Source: Candidatus Physcocola equi (GTDB lineage: Bacteria; Bacteroidota; Bacteroidia; Bacteroidales; Paludibacteraceae). From it: a stretch of DNA of 36,875 nucleotides. Where the stretch lies: positions 1 through 36,875 of the forward strand of contig JAGHUM010000103.1 in assembly GCA_018064855.1 (NCBI GenBank), in the 5' to 3' direction. The position numbers and the translations under genes are program-made. The notes under the pieces are model-generated. The model ran no database searches and had not been told where the DNA came from. It saw only the letters and a program-made list of their open reading frames with translations. Below, one piece after another: positions 15,749 to 24,550 of this stretch (its first letter is position 1; each line of letters opens with the position of its first letter).

Positions 15749-17212
15749 ATGAAGACCAAACTTTTATCCATACTCTCAATTCTTTCCGTTTGTTTGCCAC
15801 TACAAGCCGACCCTCCTGCGTCATCCGCAGGCTGGACAATGGTTTTTAACGATGAGTTTGAAGGCTCTTCCTTGGATAAAAGCAAATGGAACCCCACTTA
15901 CAACTGGGGACATACACACAACCACCAGGCTTATTGCGTGGAAGAAAACGTGACGGTAAAAGATGGCAAACTGATTATCAAAGCCGAAGCACGCCGACAC
16001 CCCGATGCTCCTCCAACTTGCTCCAACGGTGGGAAAACCTATTCCCTGGACTACACCTCTGGCGCAATAGACACACGAGGACATTTTGAAGTGAACGGTG
16101 GATATATTGAAGGCAGATTCAAAATGCCCTGGCAACTGGGCACATGGCCTGCTTTCTGGACACTGCAAGATGGTTGGCCGCCTGAAATAGACATCTTTGA
16201 AGTGCCTCACGAGCGAAATCTGCATCACTATTACCTCCACTATACCAATCCGGATTGGTACGCTTCGCACGGCTCGGCATGGGACCACGAAGCCTCTTTT
16301 GGTGGCACACATACAGGTCCGGACAAAAGCGCCGACTTCCACACCTACGGGCTGGAATGGACCAGTTCGTATCTGAAGTTTTATTTCGACGACAAAGTCA
16401 TCGCCACATATAACCGTCCGAGCGAAATCAGTCAACTGAAAGGCAACTATATCATCATCAATCTTGCTGTCGGCGGCTGGGCTGGCGACAACATTCAAAT
16501 CACCAATGGCAATCCCGCCTACTTGGAGTGCGACTGGGTACGCGTCTGGAAGAGAAACGCCAGCGAAATGATTCACTCCGACCAAGTGAAGGTGATGTCG
16601 GTAAGCAATGGCAAGTGCATGAGTGGCGTCACCGGCGATTTGAGTCTGGTGGATTGCAACAGCGACGACGCATGGATCAATCTGTATGAGCAATATAGCG
16701 GCACATTCCGCCTCAACATCTCCGGAAAAGTGCTGGAGATTGCCAACAGCAGCAATGAAGATGGAGCCAGAGCCGGCATCTGGAACTGGAATGGCGGCGG
16801 GCACCAGCAGTTCGCATTTGAAAAGCAACCCGATTATTCATCCAACGTGGTGACAATGATGGCACGCCATAGTGGCAAATTCCTGCAAGTGGGAACAGAT
16901 GAGAGCGTCTTCCAAGCCCCACTGCCAAGCGACAAAACAGCCCTTTGGAAAATCATCCAGCCAGGAGAAGATGTCACATTCGTAAACCTGAATGAAAACA
17001 CAGGCTCTTTCCGTTTTATCGACAACAAACTCATCTATACCGGTGAAAAAATGCCTACAAGCATCGTGGAAATCTTCAACTCACGAGGTGTCAGTTGCCT
17101 GATGGACAACATTGGCGACGACAAAAACGAGGTTAACCTGAGAATGTTACCCGAAGGTGTCTATTTCATCACCATAAATGGAGGCAGAGCCATGAAGGTA
17201 ATCGTAAAATAA
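15749..17212 (+). CDS. Secreted GH16 beta-glucanase with ricin-type lectin domain and type IX-like tail
   Basis: A 487-residue extracellular glycoside hydrolase. Signal peptide about residues 1-20. GH16 catalytic domain about 25-265, with the family signature EIDIFE at 146-151 (nucleophile E146, acid/base E151) preceded by WPAFWTLQDGWPP, and the C-terminal WDRVRVWKR-like end DWVRVWKR. GH16 members cleave beta-1,3 or mixed beta-1,3/1,4 glucans such as laminarin or lichenan; exact specificity cannot be read. A region about 270-400 resembles a ricin B-type beta-trefoil (IWNWNGGGHQQFAFE, TALWKI) and may bind glycans. The last 80 residues (IVEIFNSRGVSC...LPEGVYFITING) look like a type IX secretion C-terminal domain, so surface attachment or release is likely. 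Confidence 0.92.
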   Translation: MKTKLLSILSILSVCLPLQADPPASSAGWTMVFNDEFEGSSLDKSKWNPTYNWGHTHNHQAYCVEENVTVKDGKLIIKAEARRHPDAPPTCSNGGKTYSLDYTSGAIDTRGHFEVNGGYIEGRFKMPWQLGTWPAFWTLQDGWPPEIDIFEVPHERNLHHYYLHYTNPDWYASHGSAWDHEASFGGTHTGPDKSADFHTYGLEWTSSYLKFYFDDKVIATYNRPSEISQLKGNYIIINLAVGGWAGDNIQITNGNPAYLECDWVRVWKRNASEMIHSDQVKVMSVSNGKCMSGVTGDLSLVDCNSDDAWINLYEQYSGTFRLNISGKVLEIANSSNEDGARAGIWNWNGGGHQQFAFEKQPDYSSNVVTMMARHSGKFLQVGTDESVFQAPLPSDKTALWKIIQPGEDVTFVNLNENTGSFRFIDNKLIYTGEKMPTSIVEIFNSRGVSCLMDNIGDDKNEVNLRMLPEGVYFITINGGRAMKVIVK

Positions 17213-17230
17213 AAACATCCTGAAAAATCC

Positions 17231-17268
17231 ACTTATAAAGATCTCCAACAAAAATTTAAACAACTTCT
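17231..17268 (+). repeat. Dispersed intergenic repeat, copy 1
   Basis: This stretch, containing ATCTCCAACAAAAATTTAAA, is nearly identical to 32462-32499; only a few substitutions and one A in a homopolymer differ. Both copies are non-coding. Copy 1 lies between the GH16 gene and the small gene at 17309. Confidence 0.5.
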
Positions 17269-17308
17269 AAATGGTAGCACATTCCCCTAATTGTTAAATT
17301 TTGTTCTT

Positions 17309-17491
17309 ATGGCAAAGATTCTTATTAAAGACACCACTCCAATGGAGCGCATCCAAATCGTAAAAGAGGCCCTCGACGGGGAATATGATGAATTTTACGA
17401 CGATTACGTAGACGGGAAAAAGGAACTCGCAGAAATCAACAGAGAATACAGCGAACGCCTTGCCGGTACAGGCACTGAAAAAGATTTGTAA
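17309..17491 (+). CDS. Small acidic hypothetical protein (60 residues)
   Basis: ATG at 17309 gives a 60-residue protein beginning MAKILIKDTTPMERIQ; an upstream TTG start at 17291 would add six residues but looks like leader. The sequence is rich in acidic residues (EYDEFYDDYVDGKKELAEINREYSE) and is predicted mostly helical, with no signal peptide or membrane segment. I do not recognise the family. A clear terminator follows at 17510-17536, and the frame has normal codon content, so it is probably a real monocistronic gene. Confidence 0.65.
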   Translation: MAKILIKDTTPMERIQIVKEALDGEYDEFYDDYVDGKKELAEINREYSERLAGTGTEKDL

Positions 17492-17509
17492 AATTTTAGA
17501 AAAATATGA

Positions 17510-17536
17510 AGTCAGCCCGAAAGGACTGGCTTTTTT
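17510..17536 (+). terminator. Terminator of the small acidic protein gene
   Basis: AGTCAGCC (17510-17517) pairs, with one mismatch and two G-T pairs, with the segment ending ACTGGCT (17525-17531), followed by a T-run to 17536. Confidence 0.7.
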
Positions 17537-17657
17537 ACAACTACCATTTGGCATATAAACCCCATTGAAAATTCATTGGGTGTGATTTCAGTAAGTTTCA
17601 TGCCAATATTGGGTGTGATTTTGGATTTTAATTGCTCTTTTTGCCAAAAGAAATATT

Positions 17658-17814
17658 ATGTCCTTAAGATACTTTTACGAAGACTATCCGGAATTACACG
17701 TTGTGGCGGCCGGGGCACTTTTGGAATTCACACTTCACATATAAGGATCCAGAAGAAAACATAGATCGTCATATTTCAGTTTGTCCATTGTATGCGGTAT
17801 CCAGTTTAATTTGA
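17658..17814 (+). pseudogene. Remnant of a DUF4143-type ATPase
   Basis: From an ATG at 17658 the DNA reads YFYEDYPELHVVAAGALLEF before a TAA at 17742, which is very close to the sensor region of AAA_14/DUF4143 ATPases (typically YEDYPELHVIAAGSLLEF). A second frame at 17770-17814 reads HISVCPLYAVSSLI, like the C-terminal PLYAV end of the same family. Everything between is missing, so this looks like an internally deleted and frameshifted relic. It is not a fragment of the intact copy at 7081, which differs at the matching position. Confidence 0.5.
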
Positions 17815-17911
17815 TGTTCAGCCTACAGTTTTGGGCGTAAGACATAAGTCTGGCAAGATGGTTGGTAATAACGGTTTACCAAGATGGATATGTTTACAAT
17901 TATTATCAAAG

Positions 17912-17948
17912 AAAGGAGCATCCAACAAAGAATGTTGAATGCTCCTTT
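17912..17948 (-). terminator. Terminator-like hairpin after the cysDNH-sulfite reductase operon
   Basis: AAAGGAGCATCCAACA (17912-17927) and TGTTGAATGCTCCTTT (17933-17948) form a 16-bp stem with one mismatch and a 5-base loop. On the minus strand it lies about 55 bases after the sulfite reductase stop and is followed by a short T-rich stretch. The U-tract is weak in both directions. Confidence 0.65.
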
Positions 17949-18001
17949 AATATGTAGAATACTCCAAATAATTCAGGCAATTACTCTTGACAAGAAAAAT
18001 C

Positions 18002-20311
18002 CTATTTCTTTCTTATCAATACTTGCCAATACCCTTCTGAATGTTGCTTTTCAGAGATTACCGTGTGCCCTTCCAAACGAACTGACCCTGGCACATTTTC
18101 AATTGGTTTTCCATCATCAAGCAATATTTCCAAGACGTCGCCTGATTGCATTGATGCAAGTTCTAATTTTGTGCGAACGAAATTCATCGGACACAACACA
18201 CCACGCAAGTCTTTAGATTTTGTCACTGCCACACCTACAGGATTCGCTGCGACTTCCACATCCTCTGTCTTTTCTTCAGTTGGTTGCGTATGGTTTTCTG
18301 TTGACGTTGTTTCCGGTTTCTTAAACTGCAATGCATCGTCCATACTTGCATACAGCCCATTGACAGCATCGGCAAGCGCCTTCGCTTTCGCACCGTCATA
18401 ATTTCCCTGCTCACCATCTTGCTTTGCTTGCAACACAAGCGATTTGAAAGATGCGTCAACATAACCAGTCTCAACAAAATGCTCAATAAACGCATCAAAT
18501 ACATCGGATGGCTGCTGAGGATCGAGACCGCGTGTCACAAGCAACATTCTCGACGAGTGGAAAATGACATTATAACTGTTCTTACCCAAAGATTCCTTGA
18601 TAGCCTCCTGATCGACAGTAATCATATCGAATAGTCCGGCAGAGCACTCTGGTTTTCCACGTTTTGTGACGTTGAAGACATCGTTGCTGCCCCAGTCAAA
18701 ATAGTAGTTTTTGTCATCAGAAAACAACGGAACATCTGCGTATTCATCCACCAATTTAGACGCCTCTTTCTGTCCGAGTGGCGAACGTAGCCATTTGCCG
18801 AACGACAACGACTGCTTCCCCTCACCCCCAAAGAGAAGATCTGCTAACTGACTTGTTTCCACATAACGTCGGATCAAACTCTCCACCAATTCCGGAACCT
18901 TGTAGGCAGCAACTGTACCCACAGACTGCGCAAGGGCTGGATTCTTTTCGTAACTTGCTCCAATATATATTTGATAAGCCGGGTATGCATGGTCGGAATG
19001 AAGCACCTTCCCCACAAATCCGAGGTCGGTCCACAAAGGCTGACCACACAGATTAGGGCATCCAGAGATGTTTATTCTCGCATCATCGAGATACTTAAGA
19101 TCTATATCTCCATCCTCCAATCTCTTGCGAATGGCCTCTGCAAGCCCTTTAGAAAGACAGATTCCCAAACGACAAGTATCGGCACCAGTACATGAAACTA
19201 TATTGTTCAACACTAACGGTTTACCATACTCAGGCGTGTATGCAGAAAGCAGTCTTTCCAACTCTGGCAATGCTGACTCTGGGATGTTTCTCAATCTGAT
19301 ATTCTGATGCGGAGTGAAACGCACAGTATGTTTTCCAAACTTAGCCACATAGTTCAACACATCTTTTAATGCTTTCACATTCTCGTCATCATTGAGCCAG
19401 ATATTGCCCCAGACGAATGGAACAACCACCGTCTTATCAGAAGACTTGCTGTGAGGATAATCCTCTGGATGCACATCAAGAGTCTTGCCCTCAGCCTTAG
19501 CCTTCTCAAAATACTGATCAATCAGGCGAAACGTTTCCTCCTGCCCAAGTTTGTAGAAAATGAATCTGATACGCGCTTTATACTTATCTTTACGGTTGCC
19601 ATGTGCATTAAAGAAATCTTTCAAGCCTTTTACCAATGCATAAAGATCTTCGACTGGCATGAACTCTTTATAGAGCCAACCAATAGTGGGTTTTGCTCCT
19701 GCCCCACCGCCTACATATACTTTGAATCCTCGCTTGCCATCCTTGATTTTTGCGACCAGACCAACATCGTTGATATTGGCATAGTCTTCATAATTCTCAT
19801 CAGATGAGAAGGCTATTTTCATTTTACGAGGCATCAGGTAAGAGTCTGCTTCCGGCACGACAGCATCTGTCAAAGCCATTGCATAAGGAGTCGTGTCGAA
19901 TACTTCGTTTTCACTAATGCCAGAGAATTCGCTCACAAGGATATTTCGGACTGTATTACCACCGCCACCCTTTGTAGCCAACTCTGCACCTTGCAATTGT
20001 TCCAATACAGACTGAACTTTATCCAATTCCAAATTTAGAATCTGAATTTCAGCACGAGTAGTGATATGAAGCAAGTCAGAGCCATGGGATTTGGCAATAT
20101 CAATCACTTTTATCAACTGCTCTGGAGTGATCACCCCTCCTGTAGCGCGTATGCGAGCCATATATACCTCGTTTTTACGTTGCTCATATACGCCCATTGG
20201 CACACGAAAAGCCTTAAACTCCACTCCACTGACAGTATTTTTTTGATAACCAGCAGCAAGCGTTCCAAACTTTTCTATATCTTTCGATAATGTATCTGGT
20301 AACTTATACAT
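18002..20311 (-). CDS. Siroheme sulfite reductase fused to a TusA-like sulfur-carrier domain
   Basis: A 769-residue protein that should reduce sulfite to sulfide. Residues about 1-510 are a nitrite/sulfite reductase with two ferredoxin-like half domains. The Fe4S4/siroheme cysteines are in CTGADTCRLGIC (C374, C380) and SGCPNLCG (C418, C422), matching the C-x5-C ... C-x3-C pattern. A middle part (about 515-660) is not assigned. After a low-complexity linker (665-695), the last 70 residues form a TusA/SirA-type domain: LRGVLCPMNFVRTKLEL (C707) followed by SGDVLEILLDDG and NVPGSV. The TusA motif is CPxP; here it is CPMN. Normal ferredoxin-type reductases lack this tail. Last gene of the cysD-cysN-cysH unit. 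Confidence 0.9.
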   Translation of the reverse strand: MYKLPDTLSKDIEKFGTLAAGYQKNTVSGVEFKAFRVPMGVYEQRKNEVYMARIRATGGVITPEQLIKVIDIAKSHGSDLLHITTRAEIQILNLELDKVQSVLEQLQGAELATKGGGGNTVRNILVSEFSGISENEVFDTTPYAMALTDAVVPEADSYLMPRKMKIAFSSDENYEDYANINDVGLVAKIKDGKRGFKVYVGGGAGAKPTIGWLYKEFMPVEDLYALVKGLKDFFNAHGNRKDKYKARIRFIFYKLGQEETFRLIDQYFEKAKAEGKTLDVHPEDYPHSKSSDKTVVVPFVWGNIWLNDDENVKALKDVLNYVAKFGKHTVRFTPHQNIRLRNIPESALPELERLLSAYTPEYGKPLVLNNIVSCTGADTCRLGICLSKGLAEAIRKRLEDGDIDLKYLDDARINISGCPNLCGQPLWTDLGFVGKVLHSDHAYPAYQIYIGASYEKNPALAQSVGTVAAYKVPELVESLIRRYVETSQLADLLFGGEGKQSLSFGKWLRSPLGQKEASKLVDEYADVPLFSDDKNYYFDWGSNDVFNVTKRGKPECSAGLFDMITVDQEAIKESLGKNSYNVIFHSSRMLLVTRGLDPQQPSDVFDAFIEHFVETGYVDASFKSLVLQAKQDGEQGNYDGAKAKALADAVNGLYASMDDALQFKKPETTSTENHTQPTEEKTEDVEVAANPVGVAVTKSKDLRGVLCPMNFVRTKLELASMQSGDVLEILLDDGKPIENVPGSVRLEGHTVISEKQHSEGYWQVLIRKK

Positions 20312-20330
20312 AACTTTTCAAAAATTAAAA

Positions 20331-21056
20331 TTAACGTTTGTGAAGTCCACATTCCTTATGTTCTGGATCTTCCCACCACCATCTTCCGGCTCTGATATCC
20401 TCACCAGGTTGGATTGCACGAGTGCACGGTTGACAACCGATTGAAGGGAATCCCTGGTCGTGAAGTTTGTTGTAAGGAACGCGATTGTCTTTGATGTATT
20501 TCCAAACGTCCTCTTCCGACCAATTTGCCAAAGGGTTCACCTTGATCAAACCATTGTTGGCATCCCACTCCACCACGTTGATATTGGAGCGAGTCACAGC
20601 CTGCGATGCCCTCAAACCACAAATCCACACTTCCAAGGAGGAGAGCGCTCTCAGAAGTGGCTCGATTTTTCTGCAATGGCAACAGGCTTTACGCAATTCG
20701 ATGTTCTGATAAAAAGCATTGATGCCATTGTCTTTAACGTATTTTTCAACACCAGTATGTTCGGGAGAATACACCTCGATTTTGATGTCGTATTTATCGT
20801 TGGTACGATCTATCAGTTGATAACATTCAGGGAAAAGGCGACCAGTATCAATGGTGAAGACACGGGCATCTTTCTTAATCTTTGAAATCATGGCAGTCAG
20901 CACCTGGTCTTCCAGTCCAAGACTTGAAGCAAGCGCAACTCTGTCGCCATACTTTGGCAGAAAATATTGTAAAACCTCCTCTGCCGGTTTATTCTTCAAC
21001 TCCTCATTGAGTTGTTTAGCCAATTCTTCGTTAGTCATATCCACTTCACTTTTCAT
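20331..21056 (-). CDS. cysH: APS reductase (assimilatory, Fe-S type CysH)
   Basis: A 241-residue enzyme that reduces adenylyl sulfate (APS) to sulfite and AMP with electrons from thioredoxin. The 4Fe-4S cysteines typical of APS reductases are present: CC at 125-126 (ACCHCRKIEP) and C208/C211 (GCQPCTRA). The catalytic Cys is C236 in the C-terminal ECGLHKR. The nucleotide-binding region includes ALASSLGLEDQ and FTIDTGRLFPE. The Fe-S cysteines argue for APS rather than PAPS as substrate, in agreement with the absence of an APS kinase in the operon and in CysN. The start overlaps the cysN stop by the ATGA tetranucleotide, showing translational coupling; a second Met at residue 7 is possible. Sulfite reductase follows 19 bases later. 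Confidence 0.95.
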   Translation of the reverse strand: MKSEVDMTNEELAKQLNEELKNKPAEEVLQYFLPKYGDRVALASSLGLEDQVLTAMISKIKKDARVFTIDTGRLFPECYQLIDRTNDKYDIKIEVYSPEHTGVEKYVKDNGINAFYQNIELRKACCHCRKIEPLLRALSSLEVWICGLRASQAVTRSNINVVEWDANNGLIKVNPLANWSEEDVWKYIKDNRVPYNKLHDQGFPSIGCQPCTRAIQPGEDIRAGRWWWEDPEHKECGLHKR

Positions 21057-22339
21057 TCAACAATCATTCCGGCACCTACAGTTTCATTTGTGCCTTCATC
21101 CACAAAGATCAAAGAACCTGTTGTGCGGTTGTCGGCATACACATCATAAGCAAGCGGTTTCGACACTTTTAACGTGATCTTGGCGATATCATTCATGTTG
21201 ATTTTCTGATCATCGGTAATGTTTTCCAGCGTGTTGATATTCACTTTGTAATCAACAGATGTAACAAAACCCTGAACTTCATCCGTAGCATGCTTGATAA
21301 TATACTTTTGCCTCAATTGCAACGGGCGGTGATTTAACCAGCAAACCATCAGTTCCACCTGCTGCCCGACATGAGGAAGTTCGTTGCTCTTCACAATCTG
21401 CGAACCACGGCTCACATCCACATCGTCGGCCAATGAAATGCTGATGCTTTGTGGAGCGCCGGCTTCATCAATCTGCTTGGTACCCTCATCAATACGAGAA
21501 ACCGTTGATTCTGTATAAGAAGGAAGCACAGTAACCTTATCGCCAACCTTAATCGAACCACTTGCCACACGACCAGCATAAGCACGATAGTCTGGCCATT
21601 CGGCAGTCTGAGGACGAACAACATACTGGACAGGGAAACGGAACGGAAGTTCATCAACACCTTCTTTCAATGGCACTTGCTCCAAGAGGTGAAGCAACGT
21701 CTCTCCCTTATACCAAGGTGTATTTTCCGACGCATTCACCACATTATCACCCTTCAAGGCGGAAATTGGAATGAAATAAACATGTTTCAAACCCAGCAAT
21801 TCAGCAATGTGCGCATATTCCTTTTTGATATTCTCATAAACCTCTTCCGAGAAGTCAACCAAGTCCATCTTATTGATTGCGACAATCACATAGTCTATTT
21901 TCAACAACGAGGCGATATAAGAGTGGCGCTTTGTCTGTTCAATGATACCATTTCGCGCGTCCACCAAGATGATAGCAGCATCGGCGGTGGAAGCACCAGT
22001 CACCATGTTTCTGGTGTACTCTATATGTCCTGGAGTGTCAGCAATAATAAATTTACGCTTTGGAGTGGCAAAATATCTGTATGCCACATCAATCGTGATT
22101 CCTTGTTCTCTTTCAGCCCTCAAGCCGTCGGTAAGCAAAGCCAGGTTCACCTCTGCATTTCCAAGACGCTCAGAAGCAGCCTCCACAGCCTCCAACTGAT
22201 CTTCAAAAATGGACTTCGAATCATACAGAAGTCGGCCAATCAATGTTGATTTACCATCATCCACACTACCTGCAGTGGTAAATCTCAACAACTCCATGTC
22301 AAGGTAACCTGTACCTACTTTATTCTCTATATTGCTCAT
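21053..22339 (-). CDS. cysN: Sulfate adenylyltransferase subunit 1 (GTPase)
   Basis: A 428-residue elongation-factor-like GTPase that drives sulfate activation to APS by CysD. G1 motif AGSVDDGKST (residues 23-32), switch II DTPGH, and NKMD for guanine recognition are all visible, followed by EF-Tu-type beta-barrel domains. The protein ends after these domains, with no C-terminal APS kinase (CysC) as found in NodQ-type fusions. It lies 88 bases after cysD and overlaps cysH. The ATG is preceded by AAAGAAAGAAATT, a leader shared with cysD, trx and the ThiS-like gene. Confidence 0.96.
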   Translation of the reverse strand: MSNIENKVGTGYLDMELLRFTTAGSVDDGKSTLIGRLLYDSKSIFEDQLEAVEAASERLGNAEVNLALLTDGLRAEREQGITIDVAYRYFATPKRKFIIADTPGHIEYTRNMVTGASTADAAIILVDARNGIIEQTKRHSYIASLLKIDYVIVAINKMDLVDFSEEVYENIKKEYAHIAELLGLKHVYFIPISALKGDNVVNASENTPWYKGETLLHLLEQVPLKEGVDELPFRFPVQYVVRPQTAEWPDYRAYAGRVASGSIKVGDKVTVLPSYTESTVSRIDEGTKQIDEAGAPQSISISLADDVDVSRGSQIVKSNELPHVGQQVELMVCWLNHRPLQLRQKYIIKHATDEVQGFVTSVDYKVNINTLENITDDQKINMNDIAKITLKVSKPLAYDVYADNRTTGSLIFVDEGTNETVGAGMIVE

Positions 22340-22427
22340 AATTTAATTTCTTTCTTTTAGAGGTAAATAATTTGTTTGATTTGCAGGATGCCTGTCCCAA
22401 CAAAAAGCGAATAAATCGCTCCAATGA

Positions 22428-23330
22428 TTAGAAGTAGCCTGCTTTCTTTCTGTCTTCCATTGCTGTTTCAGAACGTTTGTCATCGGCACGTCCGCCACGT
22501 TCAGTTACTCGGCTTGAAGCAATTTCATCAATGATATCCTCAATGCTGTTGGCAGAAGAAAGGGTAAGACCAGTGCATGTGATATCTCCAATAGTACGAC
22601 AGCGCACCTGCTTTTTCACAACTTTCTCGTTTGGTTTCAACTGCATGAATGGGTAATGGGCCAACCAAACGCCGTCGCGCTCGAAAACGTCGCGCTCGTG
22701 CGTGTAGTAAAGACTTGGCAATGGAATATTCTCTTGAAGGATATACTGCCAAACGTCCATCTCCGTCCAGTTGGAAATTGGGAACACACGAAAATGCTCA
22801 CCCAGGTTTTTCTTTCCATTGAAGATATTCCATAGTTCAGGGCGCTGATTCTTCGGATCCCATTGTCCGAACTCATCTCGATGGCTGAAAAATCTCTCTT
22901 TGGCACGTGCTTTTTCTTCATCTCGTCTTGCTCCGCCAAGAGCCGCATCAAACTTATATTTCTCAAGAGTGTCGAGCAAAGTTACTGTCTGCAGTTTATT
23001 ACGAGAGGCATTAAAACCTTTCTCTTCTACCACTCTGCCCTCGTCAATACTCTGCTGAACACTGCCGACGATAAGTTTCACACCCAATCGTTTAACCAAG
23101 TCGTCACGAAACTCTATAGTCTCAACGAAATTGTGGCCAGTGTCGATATGCAGGAATGGAAATGGAATTGGAGCAGGATAGAAGGCCTTGTAAGCCAGGT
23201 GGGCCATAACGATTGAGTCCTTACCTCCCGAGAAAAGCAACACCGGTTTCTCAAACTGCGAAGCAATTTCTCTTATGACATAGATTGCCTCCGATTCCAA
23301 TTCTTTCAAATGTGTAATCTTCTGTGACAT
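22428..23330 (-). CDS. cysD: Sulfate adenylyltransferase subunit 2
   Basis: A 300-residue ATP pyrophosphatase-type subunit that makes APS from ATP and sulfate with CysN. The PP-loop SGGKDS is at residues 34-39. Family stretches include FLHIDTGHNF, GGARRDEEKARAKER and the C-terminal VTERGGRADDKRSETAMEDRKK-type tail, ending AGYF. Length is normal. It is the first gene of cysD-cysN-cysH-sulfite reductase. Its promoter has a -7 box TAATTTTG (23376-23369) and the sulfur palindrome at 23421-23438. Confidence 0.97.
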   Translation of the reverse strand: MSQKITHLKELESEAIYVIREIASQFEKPVLLFSGGKDSIVMAHLAYKAFYPAPIPFPFLHIDTGHNFVETIEFRDDLVKRLGVKLIVGSVQQSIDEGRVVEEKGFNASRNKLQTVTLLDTLEKYKFDAALGGARRDEEKARAKERFFSHRDEFGQWDPKNQRPELWNIFNGKKNLGEHFRVFPISNWTEMDVWQYILQENIPLPSLYYTHERDVFERDGVWLAHYPFMQLKPNEKVVKKQVRCRTIGDITCTGLTLSSANSIEDIIDEIASSRVTERGGRADDKRSETAMEDRKKAGYF

Positions 23331-23368
23331 AGTATAATTCCTTTCTTTTTTGTTTCTTTTTACGATGG

Positions 23369-23438
23369 CAAAATTACTGTCATTCCAGCATGTGGGAAAT
23401 CGCAGTTGTTAGGCATTCATATAACATAAGTATGTGAT
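23369..23438 (-). promoter_or_regulatory. cysD promoter with tandem sulfur-regulon palindromes
   Basis: The -7 box TAATTTTG is at 23376-23369. The strong palindrome ATAACATA-AG-TATGTGAT is at 23421-23438, centre 57 bp from the -7 centre. A weak second copy ATCGCAGT-TG-TTAGGCAT at 23399-23416 is 35 bp from it. There is no TTTG at -33, which fits activator dependence. Confidence 0.75.
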
Positions 23439-23452
23439 ATGTCCAAACAACA

Positions 23453-23480
23453 AAGGGCGCATCATCACTGACACGCCCTT
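23453..23480 (-). terminator. Possible terminator of the porin/binding-protein unit
   Basis: AAGGGCG (23453-23459) pairs with CGCCCTT (23474-23480). On the minus strand it lies about 40 bases after the binding-protein stop and is followed by TGTTGTTTGG. It ends 15 bases from the cysD palindrome. Confidence 0.5.
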
Positions 23481-23520
23481 CCGAACATTGAACTTTATGC
23501 AATAATAAATCTACGATAAA

Positions 23521-24504
23521 TCATTTCAGTTTTTGAAGTGCGGCATCCAACTTTTCCTGTGGAATGGTGATGTAACCCACACCTTCGTTTGCTTTCTGGC
23601 CCTCTGTAAGCGCATATTTCAAGAAAGCCACAGCAGCAGGATTTGTTGGAACACCATTTGAAACAAGATATAAGTCGCGAGCAGGAGGAGAAGGATATTT
23701 TCCATCGGCAATCGCTTTTGTCAACTGATCTTTAGAGGCATAGAAATCTTCTTCTGGATCAATCTTGCCGTTAGCATTTGCGTCAACAGGGAGAACACGA
23801 ATACCAGGCAATGGTTTCAAAGTATTGTTGTCGTAAGCATAACCAATATTGTTCAAACCGATTGAAGTGGCGTTTTTCTGAACTGCATTTGCAACACCTG
23901 GGTCACCATTCACACCCTCTCCGAGCAGATCTTCCTGGTGTTTGCCAAGCCATTTGGCCCATGTCTCCGCAGCGCCGCAAGCATCACTACGGGTGAATAC
24001 CGCGATGGCTGTGGCGTCTGAATTACCAAGCAACTGCCCCCATGTCTTGATTGTTCCGTTGATCCAAATATCTGTTGCCTGCGCCTGTGTGATGCCATGC
24101 TTTACAAGATCGGCATAAAGCGGATTGTTTTCATTGATTGTTGGCACTACCGCATCTTTTGCAACTGGAAAGCCAAGCGCACCTTTTGCTGTTTCCGCGT
24201 CGCTCACTTCACGGCTGACCATGCCGAAGTCCACCTGACCTGCAAGTGCGTCAGTCATTCCCTTTCCAGCGCCACCGCCTTCAACGTCGATTCTCACATT
24301 TGGATGAATCTTCTGGAAATCTTCTGCCCACTTCACTGCCAGAGGATAAAGTGCAAACGCACCCGACAGTGATACACGTCCACTAAGTTCGTCACCATTG
24401 GCCTGGGCTTCATTGCCCTTATTCCCCCCACCACAAGAGGTTGCCAATACTGCCAATGTCAATCCTAAAAAGGATGAAATGAATGATATGTATTTTTTTC
24501 TCAT
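23521..24504 (-). CDS. PstS-like periplasmic binding lipoprotein, probably for sulfate
   Basis: A 327-residue lipoprotein with lipobox LATSC (C24) followed by a Gly-rich linker. The fold is that of PstS-type anion-binding proteins: SLSGAFALYPLAVKWAEDF, VEGGGAGKGMTDALAGQVDFG, SREVSDAE, and TRSDACGAAETWAKWL. In PstS these segments line an oxyanion site for phosphate; here the first loop reads SGAFALYPL and the ligand cannot be read directly. It is downstream of a porin in one unit, near cysD and the other Pst-like subunits, and shares the sulfur palindrome through the porin promoter. I infer sulfate as ligand, with phosphate, molybdate or tungstate as alternatives. It ends 190 bases upstream of cysD. 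Confidence 0.85.
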   Translation of the reverse strand: MRKKYISFISSFLGLTLAVLATSCGGGNKGNEAQANGDELSGRVSLSGAFALYPLAVKWAEDFQKIHPNVRIDVEGGGAGKGMTDALAGQVDFGMVSREVSDAETAKGALGFPVAKDAVVPTINENNPLYADLVKHGITQAQATDIWINGTIKTWGQLLGNSDATAIAVFTRSDACGAAETWAKWLGKHQEDLLGEGVNGDPGVANAVQKNATSIGLNNIGYAYDNNTLKPLPGIRVLPVDANANGKIDPEEDFYASKDQLTKAIADGKYPSPPARDLYLVSNGVPTNPAAVAFLKYALTEGQKANEGVGYITIPQEKLDAALQKLK

Positions 24505-24550
24505 GCTAAAATCTGTTTTGATGGTTAATAATTAATAAATATAGATTTGA

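Larger units (their letters stand above)
17492..18001. other. Intergenic region with terminators and gene relics
   Basis: About 510 bases without an intact gene. It holds the terminator at 17510-17536, a direct repeat of TTGGGTGTGATTT near 17577 and 17611, the DUF4143 relic (17658-17814), and the hairpin at 17912-17948. A 62-residue frame at 17576-17764 crosses the relic out of frame and is not a gene. Confidence 0.6.

Noticed and set aside
15821..16828. A 335-codon open frame antisense to the GH16 gene
   Set aside because: It is a shadow of a well-supported gene, has no start context and no family features.
17576..17764. A 62-residue hypothetical gene
   Set aside because: It crosses the DUF4143 relic in another frame, lacks a leader and looks random.
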